Part shown: in pieces, positions 52,221 to 61,383 of the stretch
Numbering within the stretch: the stretch's first letter is position 1
Layout of the letters: every line of letters begins with the position of its first letter
From: Siphonobacter curvatus
GTDB taxonomy: Bacteria; Bacteroidota; Bacteroidia; Cytophagales; Spirosomataceae
Assembly: GCF_002943425.1 (NCBI RefSeq)
Contig: NZ_PTRA01000001.1
Span: forward strand, 2,852,001-2,916,000
DNA: 64,000 bases
Reading direction: 5' to 3'
The notes under the pieces: model-generated
Told to the model about the DNA's origin: nothing
The model's database searches: none
The model's input: the letters and a program-made list of their open reading frames with translations, nothing else
Program-made: the position numbers and the translations under genes

Positions 52221-53270
52221 TTATTGAGCAACCACCGGGGTACCGTTCTGGAGGTTGATTTGTCCACTAACGACGACCTGTTCGCCCGCCTGCAAGCCTT
52301 TCGTAATCTCGTAGTAATCGTTCGTCGTTGCTCCAATTTGTACGTCACGCAGGATGGCTGTTCCGTTTTCAACGACGTACAGTTGCGGCTGTTTGGTCGA
52401 ACCGATGATCGCTTGACGCGGTACGGACAGACTCTGACCTTTCAATTCGCTGGTATTGGCAATCGTACCGTACATACCCGCCCGCAAGGCATGAGCATTG
52501 GAATTGGCGACGGAAATTTCGATGGGATAATTGTGAGCGGCATCGCCCTGAGCACCGATCAGAGAAACCCGGCCTTTAAATTCAGTATCGGGGTAGACCT
52601 CGGTTTTTACCGCAATACTTTGTCCCATCCGGAATTGGTTGATGGCTTTTTCCGGGACCTGTACGACCAGTTTCAGCGTAGAGATATCTGTTACTTTAGC
52701 CAGCGGCGTACCCGGTGACACAACCGATCCTTTCTCCACCATTTTGGACGTTACAATACCCGAAAACGGTGCCGTAATTGTGGTATTCGCCAGTTGTTTC
52801 TGTAACTGCTTTACCTGAGCCTGCGTAGCCCGGATGTTGAGCTGCGTTTTCTCGATGTTGACCGCGGGCGTTGCATCCCCTTTCACCAACGCTTCGTAGC
52901 GTTTCAGGTCATTTTTGTATCCTTCAATCTGTACTTCCAAAGCCTCGATCTGGTAGCGGAGTTGATCGTCGTCGAGCTTAGCAACGAGCTTTCCGGCTCC
53001 TACGACCTGTCCTTCCACGATGGGTAACTGGACAATTTCACCACCGGCTTGCGGACGAATTTCAATTTCCCGATTCGCCTCAAACGAACCTAAAAACTGC
53101 GATTCGAGGGATAGATCGCGTACTTCGGCCTTGGCCGTACGCACGCCCACTTTCAGGTTTGGATTGGGTTTGTATACTTTTTCGGCAACTTTTTCCTTGT
53201 TGTCTAGCAGTTTCCAGGCCGTCAGCCCCAGCGTAGACACGAGGGCAATGGCTACAATTATTCGTTTCAT
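52221..53270 (-). CDS. RND efflux periplasmic adaptor (HlyD/MFP family)
   Basis: A 349-residue membrane fusion protein of standard size. A single N-terminal hydrophobic segment anchors it; RPQAGGEIVQLPIVEGQVVGAGKLVAKLDD is the lipoyl-like half-motif, followed by an alpha-helical hairpin (QIEALEVQIEGYKNDLKRYEALV), the second lipoyl half (TITAPFSGIVTSKMVEKGSVVSPGTPLAKV) and beta-barrel regions. It bridges the permease and TolC in the periplasm. It lies 14 bases after the TolC gene. Confidence 0.95.
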   Translation of the reverse strand: MKRIIVAIALVSTLGLTAWKLLDNKEKVAEKVYKPNPNLKVGVRTAKAEVRDLSLESQFLGSFEANREIEIRPQAGGEIVQLPIVEGQVVGAGKLVAKLDDDQLRYQIEALEVQIEGYKNDLKRYEALVKGDATPAVNIEKTQLNIRATQAQVKQLQKQLANTTITAPFSGIVTSKMVEKGSVVSPGTPLAKVTDISTLKLVVQVPEKAINQFRMGQSIAVKTEVYPDTEFKGRVSLIGAQGDAAHNYPIEISVANSNAHALRAGMYGTIANTSELKGQSLSVPRQAIIGSTKQPQLYVVENGTAILRDVQIGATTNDYYEITKGLQAGEQVVVSGQINLQNGTPVVAQ

Positions 53271-53284
53271 AGGAGTGTTTTGAT

Positions 53285-54598
53285 CTATTTAGTGATGAGA
53301 TTTCCGGTTGCTTTCCGCCAGTCGAGTTCGGCCGTACGGAGTTTGACCAACGAACTCAGGTAGTTATTTTGAGCTTCCCGTAGGGAGTTTTCCGTCTGGA
53401 TGAGGTTGCTGATGTCAATCGTTCCTTCCTTGAATTGCAGCTGCGTTTGCTCGTATACTTTCTGAGCCAGTCGCACCTGTTCATCGGATGTTTTCAGGTT
53501 TTGCTGCTGAACGGTCATCTGTGTACGAGCATTCGAAATATCCATACTGATGGACTCTTTGGTCTTCTGAAGATCAAGTGATAACTGCTGTCCTTCCAGT
53601 TGTTTCTGAGCCAGCTTGTTGCGGCGGGTAAACCCATCAAAAATGCTCCAGTTCACCTGTAAGCCCAACCAGTAGGCGGGGATTCCTTTGATGTAGGATT
53701 CATTGCCGCCAATGGCAAACACGCTGTGATTGGCTACGCCATATGCGGAAACCGTCGGCAGGAATCCCGCTTTGATGTTGCGTTGCTCCAGCGTATTAGC
53801 CACCTGCTGACGATCCAGCAACAGTAGTTCGGTACGGTTCAGTCCACTTTCTTCGGCCGTCGGTACGACAATCGCCGTTTCCTCGATTCGTTGTTCAATT
53901 TCGATCGTTTCGGTCTGTGGAATACCGGCCAGAAACTTGAGCATATTCAGCATACGAGCGTAATCGGCTTTCAGCGATTCAATCTGCGTTTGCATGGAAA
54001 CCTTATTCAGCCGCAGCCGATCTACGTCGATGCCTTTGGCCATTTGTTGCTGAAACTGCAAATCCGTAATTTGAATAGAGCGATCCAGGGCCTTGATGTT
54101 TCCTTCAAGAAACTGAACCTGCTGAGCTACGGTCTGAGCATTGAAATATGTAGCTCCGACATTATAAGCGATGTCTTCTCGAGTGCGACGAATCTGTAAA
54201 TCAGCGACTTCCCGACCCACTTTCGCGGCTTTCAGACCAATCATCAGCGAAGGATTATACAGAATCTGATTGGCTTGTACCGTACTTCCCAGGTTCCAGG
54301 GCAGTCCAAACGCTGCCGCCGAGTACGATCCTTCCGGTCCGCCAAAAGCCGATAAAGGAATGACCTGAGCCGGAATCTTGAGGTAATACTTATAGTCGCC
54401 CGCAAAATTTACCTGCGGTAAGGCTGACGAACGAACTTCTTTGATACGAGCGTCCGTAATCTCGCGTTCGAGCTGAATAGACCGGACGTCCAGATTGTGC
54501 GTCAGAGCTCTGTCGGTTAGGTCGGCCAGCGTCAGTTTCTGAGCCCAAACGCCCGAACTGAGCAGGAATAGGCCAACAATCAGGGGAAGGCGTAACAT
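53285..54598 (-). CDS. TolC family outer-membrane efflux channel
   Basis: A 437-residue TolC-like channel with a signal peptide (LPLIVGLFLLSSGVWAQ). Two repeats of long helices with the pattern seen in outer-membrane efflux proteins are visible (AEFR/ALTH start, QTVAQQVQFLEGNIKALDRSIQI, QTQLQFKEGTIDISNLIQTENSLREAQNNYLSSLVKLRTAELD). It forms the exit duct. It is the first gene of the pump operon and follows a palindromic operator 26 bases upstream. Confidence 0.94.
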   Translation of the reverse strand: MLRLPLIVGLFLLSSGVWAQKLTLADLTDRALTHNLDVRSIQLEREITDARIKEVRSSALPQVNFAGDYKYYLKIPAQVIPLSAFGGPEGSYSAAAFGLPWNLGSTVQANQILYNPSLMIGLKAAKVGREVADLQIRRTREDIAYNVGATYFNAQTVAQQVQFLEGNIKALDRSIQITDLQFQQQMAKGIDVDRLRLNKVSMQTQIESLKADYARMLNMLKFLAGIPQTETIEIEQRIEETAIVVPTAEESGLNRTELLLLDRQQVANTLEQRNIKAGFLPTVSAYGVANHSVFAIGGNESYIKGIPAYWLGLQVNWSIFDGFTRRNKLAQKQLEGQQLSLDLQKTKESISMDISNARTQMTVQQQNLKTSDEQVRLAQKVYEQTQLQFKEGTIDISNLIQTENSLREAQNNYLSSLVKLRTAELDWRKATGNLITK

Positions 54599-54623
54599 TG
54601 TATTATTTGATTAAAATAAATAA

Positions 54624-54641
54624 TTTAAACGCTTGTTTAAA
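54624..54641. promoter_or_regulatory. TetR operator copy 1, TTTAAAC-N4-GTTTAAA
   Basis: A perfect 7-4-7 palindrome upstream of the tolC ATG. The same palindrome, with a different N4, lies upstream of tetR (55361-55378). The pairing of a TetR gene with two identical half-site palindromes points to repression of both promoters. Confidence 0.85.
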
Positions 54642-54656
54642 TTGGGGTTAAAAGAA

Positions 54657-54679
54657 AAGCCCCACGTAAACCGGGGCTT
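54657..54679 (-). terminator. terminator of tetR
   Basis: AAGCCCC (54657-54663) pairs with GGGGCTT (54673-54679); on the minus strand TTTTCTTTT follows. It separates tetR from the pump operon, which therefore has its own promoter. Confidence 0.85.
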
Positions 54680-54701
54680 GTATAGGGGAAAAAAGACTAA
54701 T

Positions 54702-55313
54702 CTATTTCTTGAACAAATACGTACAGAGCATGTCTTTGATGATCCGCTTTTGTTCGCGGGCAAACGTTAAAAACTCGGATTCATCGACCTGAAACAAATG
54801 CATATGGAGTTCCCGTCCGACAAAAATCTGCTGGATGAGTCCAAATACCAGCGGTAGCATGTGTTCTGCAGATACATTCGTGATGGTGCCCTTTTCCACT
54901 TCTTCCTGAAACTGTTGTATAAAACCACCTTCCAGCAAGTGGCACCCTACGCCCGTTTTCTCCGCGAAACTCTTCGGATCCCGACGGCACTCGTTCATCA
55001 GGAACATGGATAGATTGGGATTAGCCGCCTGCGTTTCAAACATGTGATCGATCAGTCCCATCAACTTCTCTTCCATCGGAATGGGCTTGTCCAGAATTGC
55101 CTGAACACTCTGTATCGCCTCTTTCAACAAGGATTCGTACACCAGCCAGAACAGCTTCTCCTTACTTCGAAAATAGTAATTCGTCAAAGCCGTATTGATC
55201 TGGGCCGCTTCGGCAATATCCCGAATCGTTGTACCCTCATAACCTTTCTCCAGGAAGATGCGTTGAGCCGCTTCCTTAATCTTTTCCTCGGTATCGTTTT
55301 GGTTGGTCGTCAT
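54702..55313 (-). CDS. TetR family transcriptional regulator of the efflux operon
   Basis: A 203-residue TetR-type repressor. The helix-turn-helix is clear in KIKEAAQRIFLEKGYEGTTIRDIAEAAQINTALTNYYFRSKEKLFW (about 8-52). The ligand domain lies C-terminal and contains several Cys (NECRRD and VGCHLLEGG). I chose the ATG at 55313 (MTTNQND); the frame continues to a TTG at 55325. It is divergent in function but not in direction: it reads toward the pump genes and is ended by a hairpin. Its own promoter carries operator copy 2, so it is likely autoregulated. Confidence 0.93.
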   Translation of the reverse strand: MTTNQNDTEEKIKEAAQRIFLEKGYEGTTIRDIAEAAQINTALTNYYFRSKEKLFWLVYESLLKEAIQSVQAILDKPIPMEEKLMGLIDHMFETQAANPNLSMFLMNECRRDPKSFAEKTGVGCHLLEGGFIQQFQEEVEKGTITNVSAEHMLPLVFGLIQQIFVGRELHMHLFQVDESEFLTFAREQKRIIKDMLCTYLFKK

Positions 55314-55360
55314 ACAGTGATGCAAATAAAAACCAGAAGAATAGATTCTTCCAAATAAAA

Positions 55361-55378
55361 TTTAAACAATCGTTTAAA
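55361..55378. promoter_or_regulatory. TetR operator copy 2, TTTAAAC-N4-GTTTAAA
   Basis: A perfect 7-4-7 palindrome, 48 bases before the tetR ATG at 55313. Half-sites are identical to copy 1 at 54624. Confidence 0.85.
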
Positions 55379-55412
55379 ATAAACGTTCAATTATAGAATT
55401 TGTTTTTAAAGT

Positions 55413-56174
55413 TCAATTATACAATTTATCGCCAATGATTTTCAGACCATTAAGCGTCAGGTTGATGTCTACTTCTTCAAACAATTCGTGTAAAGGCTTC
55501 AGGACGGAGGAAAGACCACCCGTGGCCAGTACCTTACACGGACCCACTTCATTCTGAATCTGAAATAATTGTTCCTTCACTAAACCTACGTAGCCCCACA
55601 AGATTCCGGCCTGAATGGCGTGTACGGTGTTCTTGCCAATGGCTGACTCGGGCATTTCCAGCGGCACTTCGGGCAGCTGGGCGGTATTGGCAAAGAGGGA
55701 TCGCAGGGCCGTTTTAATCCCCGGTACGATATTCACGCCCACAATTCGGGCCTCGCTGACGACGGTAAACGTGAGAGCCGTACCAAAATCCACAACGACA
55801 CTATTTTGTTGGTACGTTTCCCAGGCATAGACGGCATTGCACACCAGGTCAGTACCGATCTCGCGGGGGCTGGCGATACCGAGGCCCAGTAGCGGATACA
55901 GATCCGGCCCTACCACAAAAGGGTCAAGCTGGAATAATTCCGTGACCAGGCTACGGATTAATGCGGTTTCACCCGGCACCACGCTACTGATACCTACGCG
56001 GGTGATGTCACTGATTTTCAGATCATTTTCCAGAAAAAGCGTACGTACACGTACTTCGTAGTCCGCCGAACGTGTGCTATAATGCGTGGGAATGCGAAAC
56101 TGGCACCGCCAGCCCGAACCCGGATGGATTCCAAAAACAATGTCAGTATTACCGACGTCGATGGCGAGAAACAT
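55413..56174 (-). CDS. coaX: type III pantothenate kinase
   Basis: A 253-residue CoaX of normal length. The phosphate-binding loop is LAIDVGNTD (3-11), and GTDLVCNAVYAW (near 106), VVVDFGTALTFT (near 126) and GI.PG (VGVNIVPGIKTAL near 145) are the family motifs. It phosphorylates pantothenate with ATP, the first step of coenzyme A synthesis, in the cytoplasm. The ATG at 56174 is chosen because the P-loop follows directly; the frame extends to 56213. Confidence 0.94.
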   Translation of the reverse strand: MFLAIDVGNTDIVFGIHPGSGWRCQFRIPTHYSTRSADYEVRVRTLFLENDLKISDITRVGISSVVPGETALIRSLVTELFQLDPFVVGPDLYPLLGLGIASPREIGTDLVCNAVYAWETYQQNSVVVDFGTALTFTVVSEARIVGVNIVPGIKTALRSLFANTAQLPEVPLEMPESAIGKNTVHAIQAGILWGYVGLVKEQLFQIQNEVGPCKVLATGGLSSVLKPLHELFEEVDINLTLNGLKIIGDKLYN

Positions 56175-56331
56175 GCAGTGATCTAAATGTTGAAGCGGTT
56201 GCCGAATCGGCAATAACCGGACAAAGCTACAGTCGTTTAGCGATATTTCGTCGATTCCAGCGGCTTTGCAATTGCCGTACCTAAGGCTCCGTCTTAACTT
56301 GCGTATATTCTTGCTCTAAACCCAGCACTGC

Positions 56332-58059
56332 ATGCGTATCCAGTTTCTTTTTTTACTGTTCCTTGTAAGCGGCACGCTAGCGGCCCAGACACCCACCGAA
56401 TCCATTCAGCTCAACCAGATTGGTTTTTATCCGAACGCACCGAAACACGCCATTGTACCCGAAACCGGTCGGACCTTTGCAGTGATAGCCGGACGGGATA
56501 CCGTATTCAGGGGTACACTGAGCGAGGTACGAACCAATCCGTACGCCTCCCGGCAAACCCGCGTGGCTGATTTTACGGCTTTTCAAAAACCCGGTACCTA
56601 TCAGCTAGTCATCCCGGAGGTTGGTACTTCGTATCCGTTCAAAATTCAGGGCAATATTCACCGAAGCGTCGCCCAGGCCAGTATTAAGATGTTTTACTAC
56701 AACCGGGTTTCGGCCCCCCTAACAAAAGCCTACGCGGGCAAATGGGCCCGCCCCGTAGGTCATCCGGATACGAAGGTGGTGGTACACCCCTCAGCGGCAT
56801 CGAAGGAGCGTCCAGCGGGTACGGTGCTGTCTTCGCCCGGCGGCTGGTATGATGCGGGTGATTATAACAAGTACATCGTGAATTCGGGTATTACGGTAGG
56901 AACGTTGCTTTCGCTGTATGAAGATCATCCGGCTTTTGTTCAGAAACTTTCGCTGGATATTCCCGAGAAAACGAATGCTATTCCGGATTTACTGGATGAA
57001 GTACTCGTTAATCTTCGCTGGATGCTCACCATGCAGGATCCCAACGACGGCGGTGTGTATCATAAGCTCACCAACGCCAAATTTGATGGGATGATTATGC
57101 CGCAGAATGCTCACACCGTACGGTACGTCGTTCAGAAAAGTACCGCCGCCACGCTCGATTTTGCGGCGGTGATGGCTCAGGCGGCCCGGGTATTCAAGCC
57201 TTTCTCCAAAGCATTGCCGGGTCTGTCGGACTCCTGCCGGGTCATGGCGGTACAGGCCTGGAACTGGGCCAAGGAAAATCCCAAAGTTTTGTATGATCAG
57301 GATGCCATCAATAAGTCCTTCGATCCTGACATCAGTACCGGAACGTACGGCGACCGTGACGTGAGCGATGAGTGGATCTGGGCTGCTGCCGAGTTGTATG
57401 CCCTGACGAAAGACAAACAATACCGACTAGCCTGGCTACCCGACCCCAAAGCTCCCTTGCCCTCCTGGAATCAGGTCCGGACCCTGGGTTATTATACCCT
57501 TACCCGTTTGCAAAAGCAATTGCCCGAAGCAGCTCAGGGCGAAGTGTCGGGACTTCGGGCTTTGTTACTGAAGGAAGCTGATGCGTTGGTGGCTGACTAT
57601 GCGGCCAGTGCTAACGCCACCGTAATGGGCCAGACGGCGAAAGATTTCATTTGGGGAAGCAGTTCGGTTGCGGCCAATCAGGGGATTGCTTTACTGCACG
57701 CGTATCGACTGAGTCCGCGGAAAGAGTATTTAGCGGGAGCCTTGTCGAATCTGAATTATTTGCTCGGACAAAATGCGACGGGCTACTGCTTCCTGACGGG
57801 CTTTGGAAGTAAGCGGGTCATGCACCCCCACCATCGATTGTCGGAAGCGGATGGCGTCGTAGACCCCATACCCGGTATGATTTCGGGGGGGGCCAATCCG
57901 GGACAGCAGGATAAGTGTACAACCTATCCTTCAAAAATTCCCGATGTTTCGTTTACGGATGATGTTTGCTCGTACGCTTCTAATGAGATTGCCATCAACT
58001 GGAATGCTCCGTTGGTGTATCTGGCGGTAGCGATGGAAGCGTTGCAGGGGAAGTTTTAA
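56332..58059 (+). CDS. secreted glycoside hydrolase family 9 enzyme
   Basis: A 575-residue glycanase. A signal peptide (FLFLLFLVSGTLAAQ) leads to an Ig-like CelD N-terminal domain (about 20-100), then a GH9 (alpha/alpha)6 barrel. The catalytic Asp region is GGWYDAGDYNKYIV (near 177-190) and the catalytic Glu is in SYASNEIAINWNAPL (near 556); the HPHHR metal/substrate segment is near 502. GH9 members are mostly endoglucanases, with some exo-glucosaminidases. It reads away from coaX and ends in a strong hairpin. No transporter or regulator is beside it. Confidence 0.93.
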   Translation: MRIQFLFLLFLVSGTLAAQTPTESIQLNQIGFYPNAPKHAIVPETGRTFAVIAGRDTVFRGTLSEVRTNPYASRQTRVADFTAFQKPGTYQLVIPEVGTSYPFKIQGNIHRSVAQASIKMFYYNRVSAPLTKAYAGKWARPVGHPDTKVVVHPSAASKERPAGTVLSSPGGWYDAGDYNKYIVNSGITVGTLLSLYEDHPAFVQKLSLDIPEKTNAIPDLLDEVLVNLRWMLTMQDPNDGGVYHKLTNAKFDGMIMPQNAHTVRYVVQKSTAATLDFAAVMAQAARVFKPFSKALPGLSDSCRVMAVQAWNWAKENPKVLYDQDAINKSFDPDISTGTYGDRDVSDEWIWAAAELYALTKDKQYRLAWLPDPKAPLPSWNQVRTLGYYTLTRLQKQLPEAAQGEVSGLRALLLKEADALVADYAASANATVMGQTAKDFIWGSSSVAANQGIALLHAYRLSPRKEYLAGALSNLNYLLGQNATGYCFLTGFGSKRVMHPHHRLSEADGVVDPIPGMISGGANPGQQDKCTTYPSKIPDVSFTDDVCSYASNEIAINWNAPLVYLAVAMEALQGKF

Positions 58060-58105
58060 TACTTACAGTTCTTCGTCATCTTCATTTGTAAGCGTTTTAA
58101 AAATA

Positions 58106-58136
58106 GCTGGGGACGCGTCTTTGACGCGTCCCCAGC
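58106..58136. terminator. terminator hairpin between GH9 and nadE
   Basis: A perfect 14-base-pair stem GCTGGGGACGCGTC / GACGCGTCCCCAGC with a TTT loop, between convergent genes. Little T-run follows on the plus strand. Confidence 0.8.
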
Positions 58137-58183
58137 CAATTCACTCATTCTGTAACGACAGCAAACCCAGCCGAACTACTTCG

Positions 58184-60202
58184 TTAATTTCCAAATCCAA
58201 TCCGGCGGCGTCCCAAAGGAGTATTCGCCTCTTCCCGCAGTTCAGCCAGTTCTTTTTCGAAACCGCCCGACAGAATAGGAAAACGAAGCCAGGTACGCGG
58301 ATCGAGATTCCGGTCGTCGATGTGGAAGCTGGGAGCATACCGTTCGCGTTTCCATTGATTACGGCTCCAGAGGCGGAAAAACCGTTCCGTCCAGGCAACC
58401 AACTCTTCCCGCGTATAAATGCCTTCGAAATCCAGTTCCAGCTTTTTCAAAACTTCCTTCGGCGGCTGTTTATCGCGGAAGCCGTAAGTTTCAATTGCAT
58501 TGAGCACCTCGTAAGGCATCAAATCAGCCTCATCCGTTTGCTTCCGGTCTGCGGGGCGTAACTCGGCCGTAGGTTGCAGATTGTTCATGGCATTCAGGCC
58601 TTTTACTTGCAGGGTCCCCCCCAGCCCTACTTCTTCCAGCCACAGGAGCCATTTCCGCAGAAACGTTTTATCGATACCCGCCAGCGGCGAGATACTCCCC
58701 GCGGTATCCCCATCCATGGTCGCATAGCCTACGGATGCTTCCGAACGGTTGGAGGTGGACAGTAACAAACAGTTGTAAATATTAGTCAGCAACCAGGCAC
58801 TTGGAGCCCGTACCCGAGCCTGTATGTTTTGCAGGGCAATGTCATCCGTATCCCAGCTCAGCTTCCGATCCAGGCCCGACTCGATGAGTTCTTTGTAGGT
58901 TTCAACGAGGCCATTGATGTTGACATCGTAGAAACGGGCGTTCAGATCCTCGGCCAGTGAGGTTGCCGAAAACTTCGTCTCAGCCGAAGAATTTTCCGTT
59001 CCCTGCCAGATGCAGTACAGCAACTCATGCACGATTTCCTTGGTCGAAGTCGCCTGCTGAATTTTTTCAATATAGCTGAGTCGTTGTTTGAATCGCTCGA
59101 TTCCAATACTTTCTATGCCCAGTTCTACCATCAGATAGACCAGAGCGGCACAGGCCGACGAGTCAGCACCCCCCGAGAGCGATACGACAAAGCCCTGCGA
59201 ACGACTTTTCCGCAGGTAGTCAAACAAGGCCAGCGATACCGCCCGGGCAAATTCCTCTTCTTTTTGGTAACCTTTGGCTTCCCAGTCTTCCAGTACGTAC
59301 TGGTTGCGGGCCGGACGAATCTCGGGCCACTGGAAGGGTACGGAAACCATCAATGCATCGGCAGTTTTGCTGAACACCGCCCGGTTCTGCATTTGCTCGA
59401 GGCGACCTTTTTCCAGATCGACCGTTGCCGTGACCATGTAATGATCGGTATAGCTGAAACGTGTACCCGAAGCCAGCATTTCTCCCGACTGAGCAATCAT
59501 GGCATCCCCATCGTAGATGGCCCGTCCCGCTTCGTTGCCCAGCAGGTTCGTATACACGTACACGCAACCGAAGGAACGACTACCATCCTGGACAAACCGT
59601 TCGCGGGTCTGGCTTTTGAAGAAGCTAAAGTGGCTGGCGGAAGGATTCAGAATGATGTCCACGCCACGAGCGTATAACTCGCGACCGGGACGATTGGCAA
59701 TCCAGGCATCTTCGCAGATTTCAAAACCGATCTTGGCTCCGGCTACCTCGAAGAGCAGATCGCCCGCGGGGTAATCAATTCCGTTTATTTTTACATTGGT
59801 TCGATCCCCGGCTGACCACGCGTGAAACCAGCGGGTTTCGTAATGGATTCCGTTATTAGCCAGATTTTTCTTGAGTGCAAAACCCCGAATCTGCCGATTG
59901 ACGATAAAACAGGAAGCGTTGTACAGCTTGTTGTTCAGCATTAAAGGCAAACCCACCGATACGGCCAGATCGGAAGTATACGGAACGATTTCCTGCAACT
60001 GACTCAGGGCCGTTTCCGCTACGTAGGGTGCGTAAAACATATCTTCGCAGCCATATCCACTCAAGCTTAGTTCGGGTAAACATAAAAGCGTAACCTCCTG
60101 ATTACGGGCTTCCTCAATACAGGAAAGAATATTTTGAAGATTGCCATTCCAGTCCAGCGGAATGGTATTCACTACGCCTGCGGCTAATTTAATGAGCTTC
60201 AT
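58184..60202 (-). CDS. nadE: glutamine-dependent NAD+ synthase
   Basis: A 672-residue two-domain enzyme. The N-terminal CN-hydrolase domain has the glutaminase triad: Glu in LPELSLSGY, Lys in LKKNLANNG and Cys in EICEDAW (near 176). The C-terminal domain carries the ATP-PPi P-loop SLSGGADSSACAALV (near 342-356) and the NAD synthase end with NRSEASVGYATMDGDTAGSISPLAG. It amidates NaAD to NAD+ in the cytoplasm with glutamine as the ammonia source. Length fits the large glutamine-dependent form. Confidence 0.97.
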   Translation of the reverse strand: MKLIKLAAGVVNTIPLDWNGNLQNILSCIEEARNQEVTLLCLPELSLSGYGCEDMFYAPYVAETALSQLQEIVPYTSDLAVSVGLPLMLNNKLYNASCFIVNRQIRGFALKKNLANNGIHYETRWFHAWSAGDRTNVKINGIDYPAGDLLFEVAGAKIGFEICEDAWIANRPGRELYARGVDIILNPSASHFSFFKSQTRERFVQDGSRSFGCVYVYTNLLGNEAGRAIYDGDAMIAQSGEMLASGTRFSYTDHYMVTATVDLEKGRLEQMQNRAVFSKTADALMVSVPFQWPEIRPARNQYVLEDWEAKGYQKEEEFARAVSLALFDYLRKSRSQGFVVSLSGGADSSACAALVYLMVELGIESIGIERFKQRLSYIEKIQQATSTKEIVHELLYCIWQGTENSSAETKFSATSLAEDLNARFYDVNINGLVETYKELIESGLDRKLSWDTDDIALQNIQARVRAPSAWLLTNIYNCLLLSTSNRSEASVGYATMDGDTAGSISPLAGIDKTFLRKWLLWLEEVGLGGTLQVKGLNAMNNLQPTAELRPADRKQTDEADLMPYEVLNAIETYGFRDKQPPKEVLKKLELDFEGIYTREELVAWTERFFRLWSRNQWKRERYAPSFHIDDRNLDPRTWLRFPILSGGFEKELAELREEANTPLGRRRIGFGN

Positions 60203-60220
60203 ACCCAGTCAATTTCGATA

Positions 60221-60253
60221 GAAAAAACCGTTCGCACCATCCGGTACGAACGG
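60221..60253 (-). terminator. terminator of the GDPD-like gene
   Basis: CCGTTCG (60228-60234) pairs with CGAACGG (60247-60253); six T follow on the minus strand. Confidence 0.75.
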
Positions 60254-60311
60254 CTAAAGAAGTAACCATTCCGTTTACTAAAAGATTACACCAGGCCGCA
60301 AATTGACCGTA

Positions 60312-61067
60312 CTAGTTAAGGGTAGCCGCCAATTTGTCGAGTTGATCCGAGCCAATGTAATCGAGTCCAATTTTCTGAAGGGTCTGGTATGCCAGAGCCG
60401 TGTTCGGAGTTCCCCATACGCGGGTTTTCTGCCCATTGGCGTGAGCCTGAGCGACGAAGGTTTTTAGTTTTGACTCTACCTCCTTCGGGAGCGGTGTAAT
60501 ACCATCCCAGGCTTGCGTGCTGAATTCTTTAAAGTCGGCACTAATCAAGGGTACGCGTGCCTTTGCGTCAGCCGCATAGCTTTGAGAGCGACGGCCATCA
60601 AAATTGATGATCGGATCGTAATTTTTGAATTCTTCTGGACGAGGCATATTACCACTCACCACAAAGCGAACCTGCTTCAGTTCAAATTGATGTGATTTGA
60701 GTAAGTGCTCCAGCAGGGGCAACGCTTCCGCATCCTTCAGATCAACCATCAATTGCAAGGGATGATGGCCCGGGTACGGATAACCTTCGTGCTGCCGTAC
60801 TAATTTGAGCAAGGGCGTCAGATACAATTGACGGAAGGTACGCTCGGGTTTGATTTCGTTGCGTTCGTGAGCCACCATCAATTCCCCATTTTGTACGTAT
60901 ACATCTGCTTCAATCGAGCCAAAGCCTAAAGCATACGCATTTTCCAGAGGTTTAATTTGTTCGTAATCGTTGTGCGAATGGGCGGATGGCCGATATTTAA
61001 AGTTCGTTTGGGACAGACCCGCTTGGATTGTTCCCAGCAAAAGACAGGCGGTAAATAGGCGTTTCAT
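60312..61067 (-). CDS. secreted GDPD/PI-PLC-like protein
   Basis: A 251-residue secreted protein with a signal peptide (LFTACLLLGTIQAGLSQ). The HSHNDYEQ motif (near 31-38), FGSIEADVYVQNGELMVAHER (near 49-69) with its Glu, Asp and His, LMVDLKD (near 106) and the late GLDYIGSDQLD place it with the TIM-barrel phosphodiesterases of the GDPD/PI-PLC class (bacterial and Aim6-like). The expected reaction is hydrolysis of glycerophosphodiesters or similar, in the periplasm; no substrate is proven. It stands alone. Confidence 0.85.
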   Translation of the reverse strand: MKRLFTACLLLGTIQAGLSQTNFKYRPSAHSHNDYEQIKPLENAYALGFGSIEADVYVQNGELMVAHERNEIKPERTFRQLYLTPLLKLVRQHEGYPYPGHHPLQLMVDLKDAEALPLLEHLLKSHQFELKQVRFVVSGNMPRPEEFKNYDPIINFDGRRSQSYAADAKARVPLISADFKEFSTQAWDGITPLPKEVESKLKTFVAQAHANGQKTRVWGTPNTALAYQTLQKIGLDYIGSDQLDKLAATLN

Positions 61068-61383
61068 TGCACGGATAATTTTTTAAAAAAGAGCATTTTC
61101 GTTCAAATATGGCTTTTAATGCTTAGGTCTAAGCGGTGGCGGAGACAAAAATTTAAATGTGGATAGCCGCATGCGACGCTCCAGACGAATATACCCGCTC
61201 TGTAATCCTATGATTTCATAGACAGTAGCGTGTCATTGATACAAAGCGTTCAGGAAAGATCTTTTAATGTATCAAAAGGATTCATTTGTTACGTATTCTT
61301 CGCTTTACTGCGGATAAACACTGCCGCTTTCCATTCCCGTAAAAATAAAAAACGCGACTCAGCAGTACTGAGTCGCGTTTTAT
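61068..61383. other. intergenic region, 316 bases
   Basis: Holds the GDPD promoter on the minus strand (CATATTTG, a 7/8 -7 match, near 61109) and the isochorismatase terminator at 61349. TTGATACA (61237) and TGTATCAA (61268) form an 8-base inverted repeat. No gene is supported. Confidence 0.55.
61349..61381 (-). terminator. terminator of the isochorismatase-like gene
   Basis: AAAACGCGACTCAG (61349-61362) pairs perfectly with CTGAGTCGCGTTTT (61368-61381), loop CAGTA; minus-strand T-rich run follows. Confidence 0.9.
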
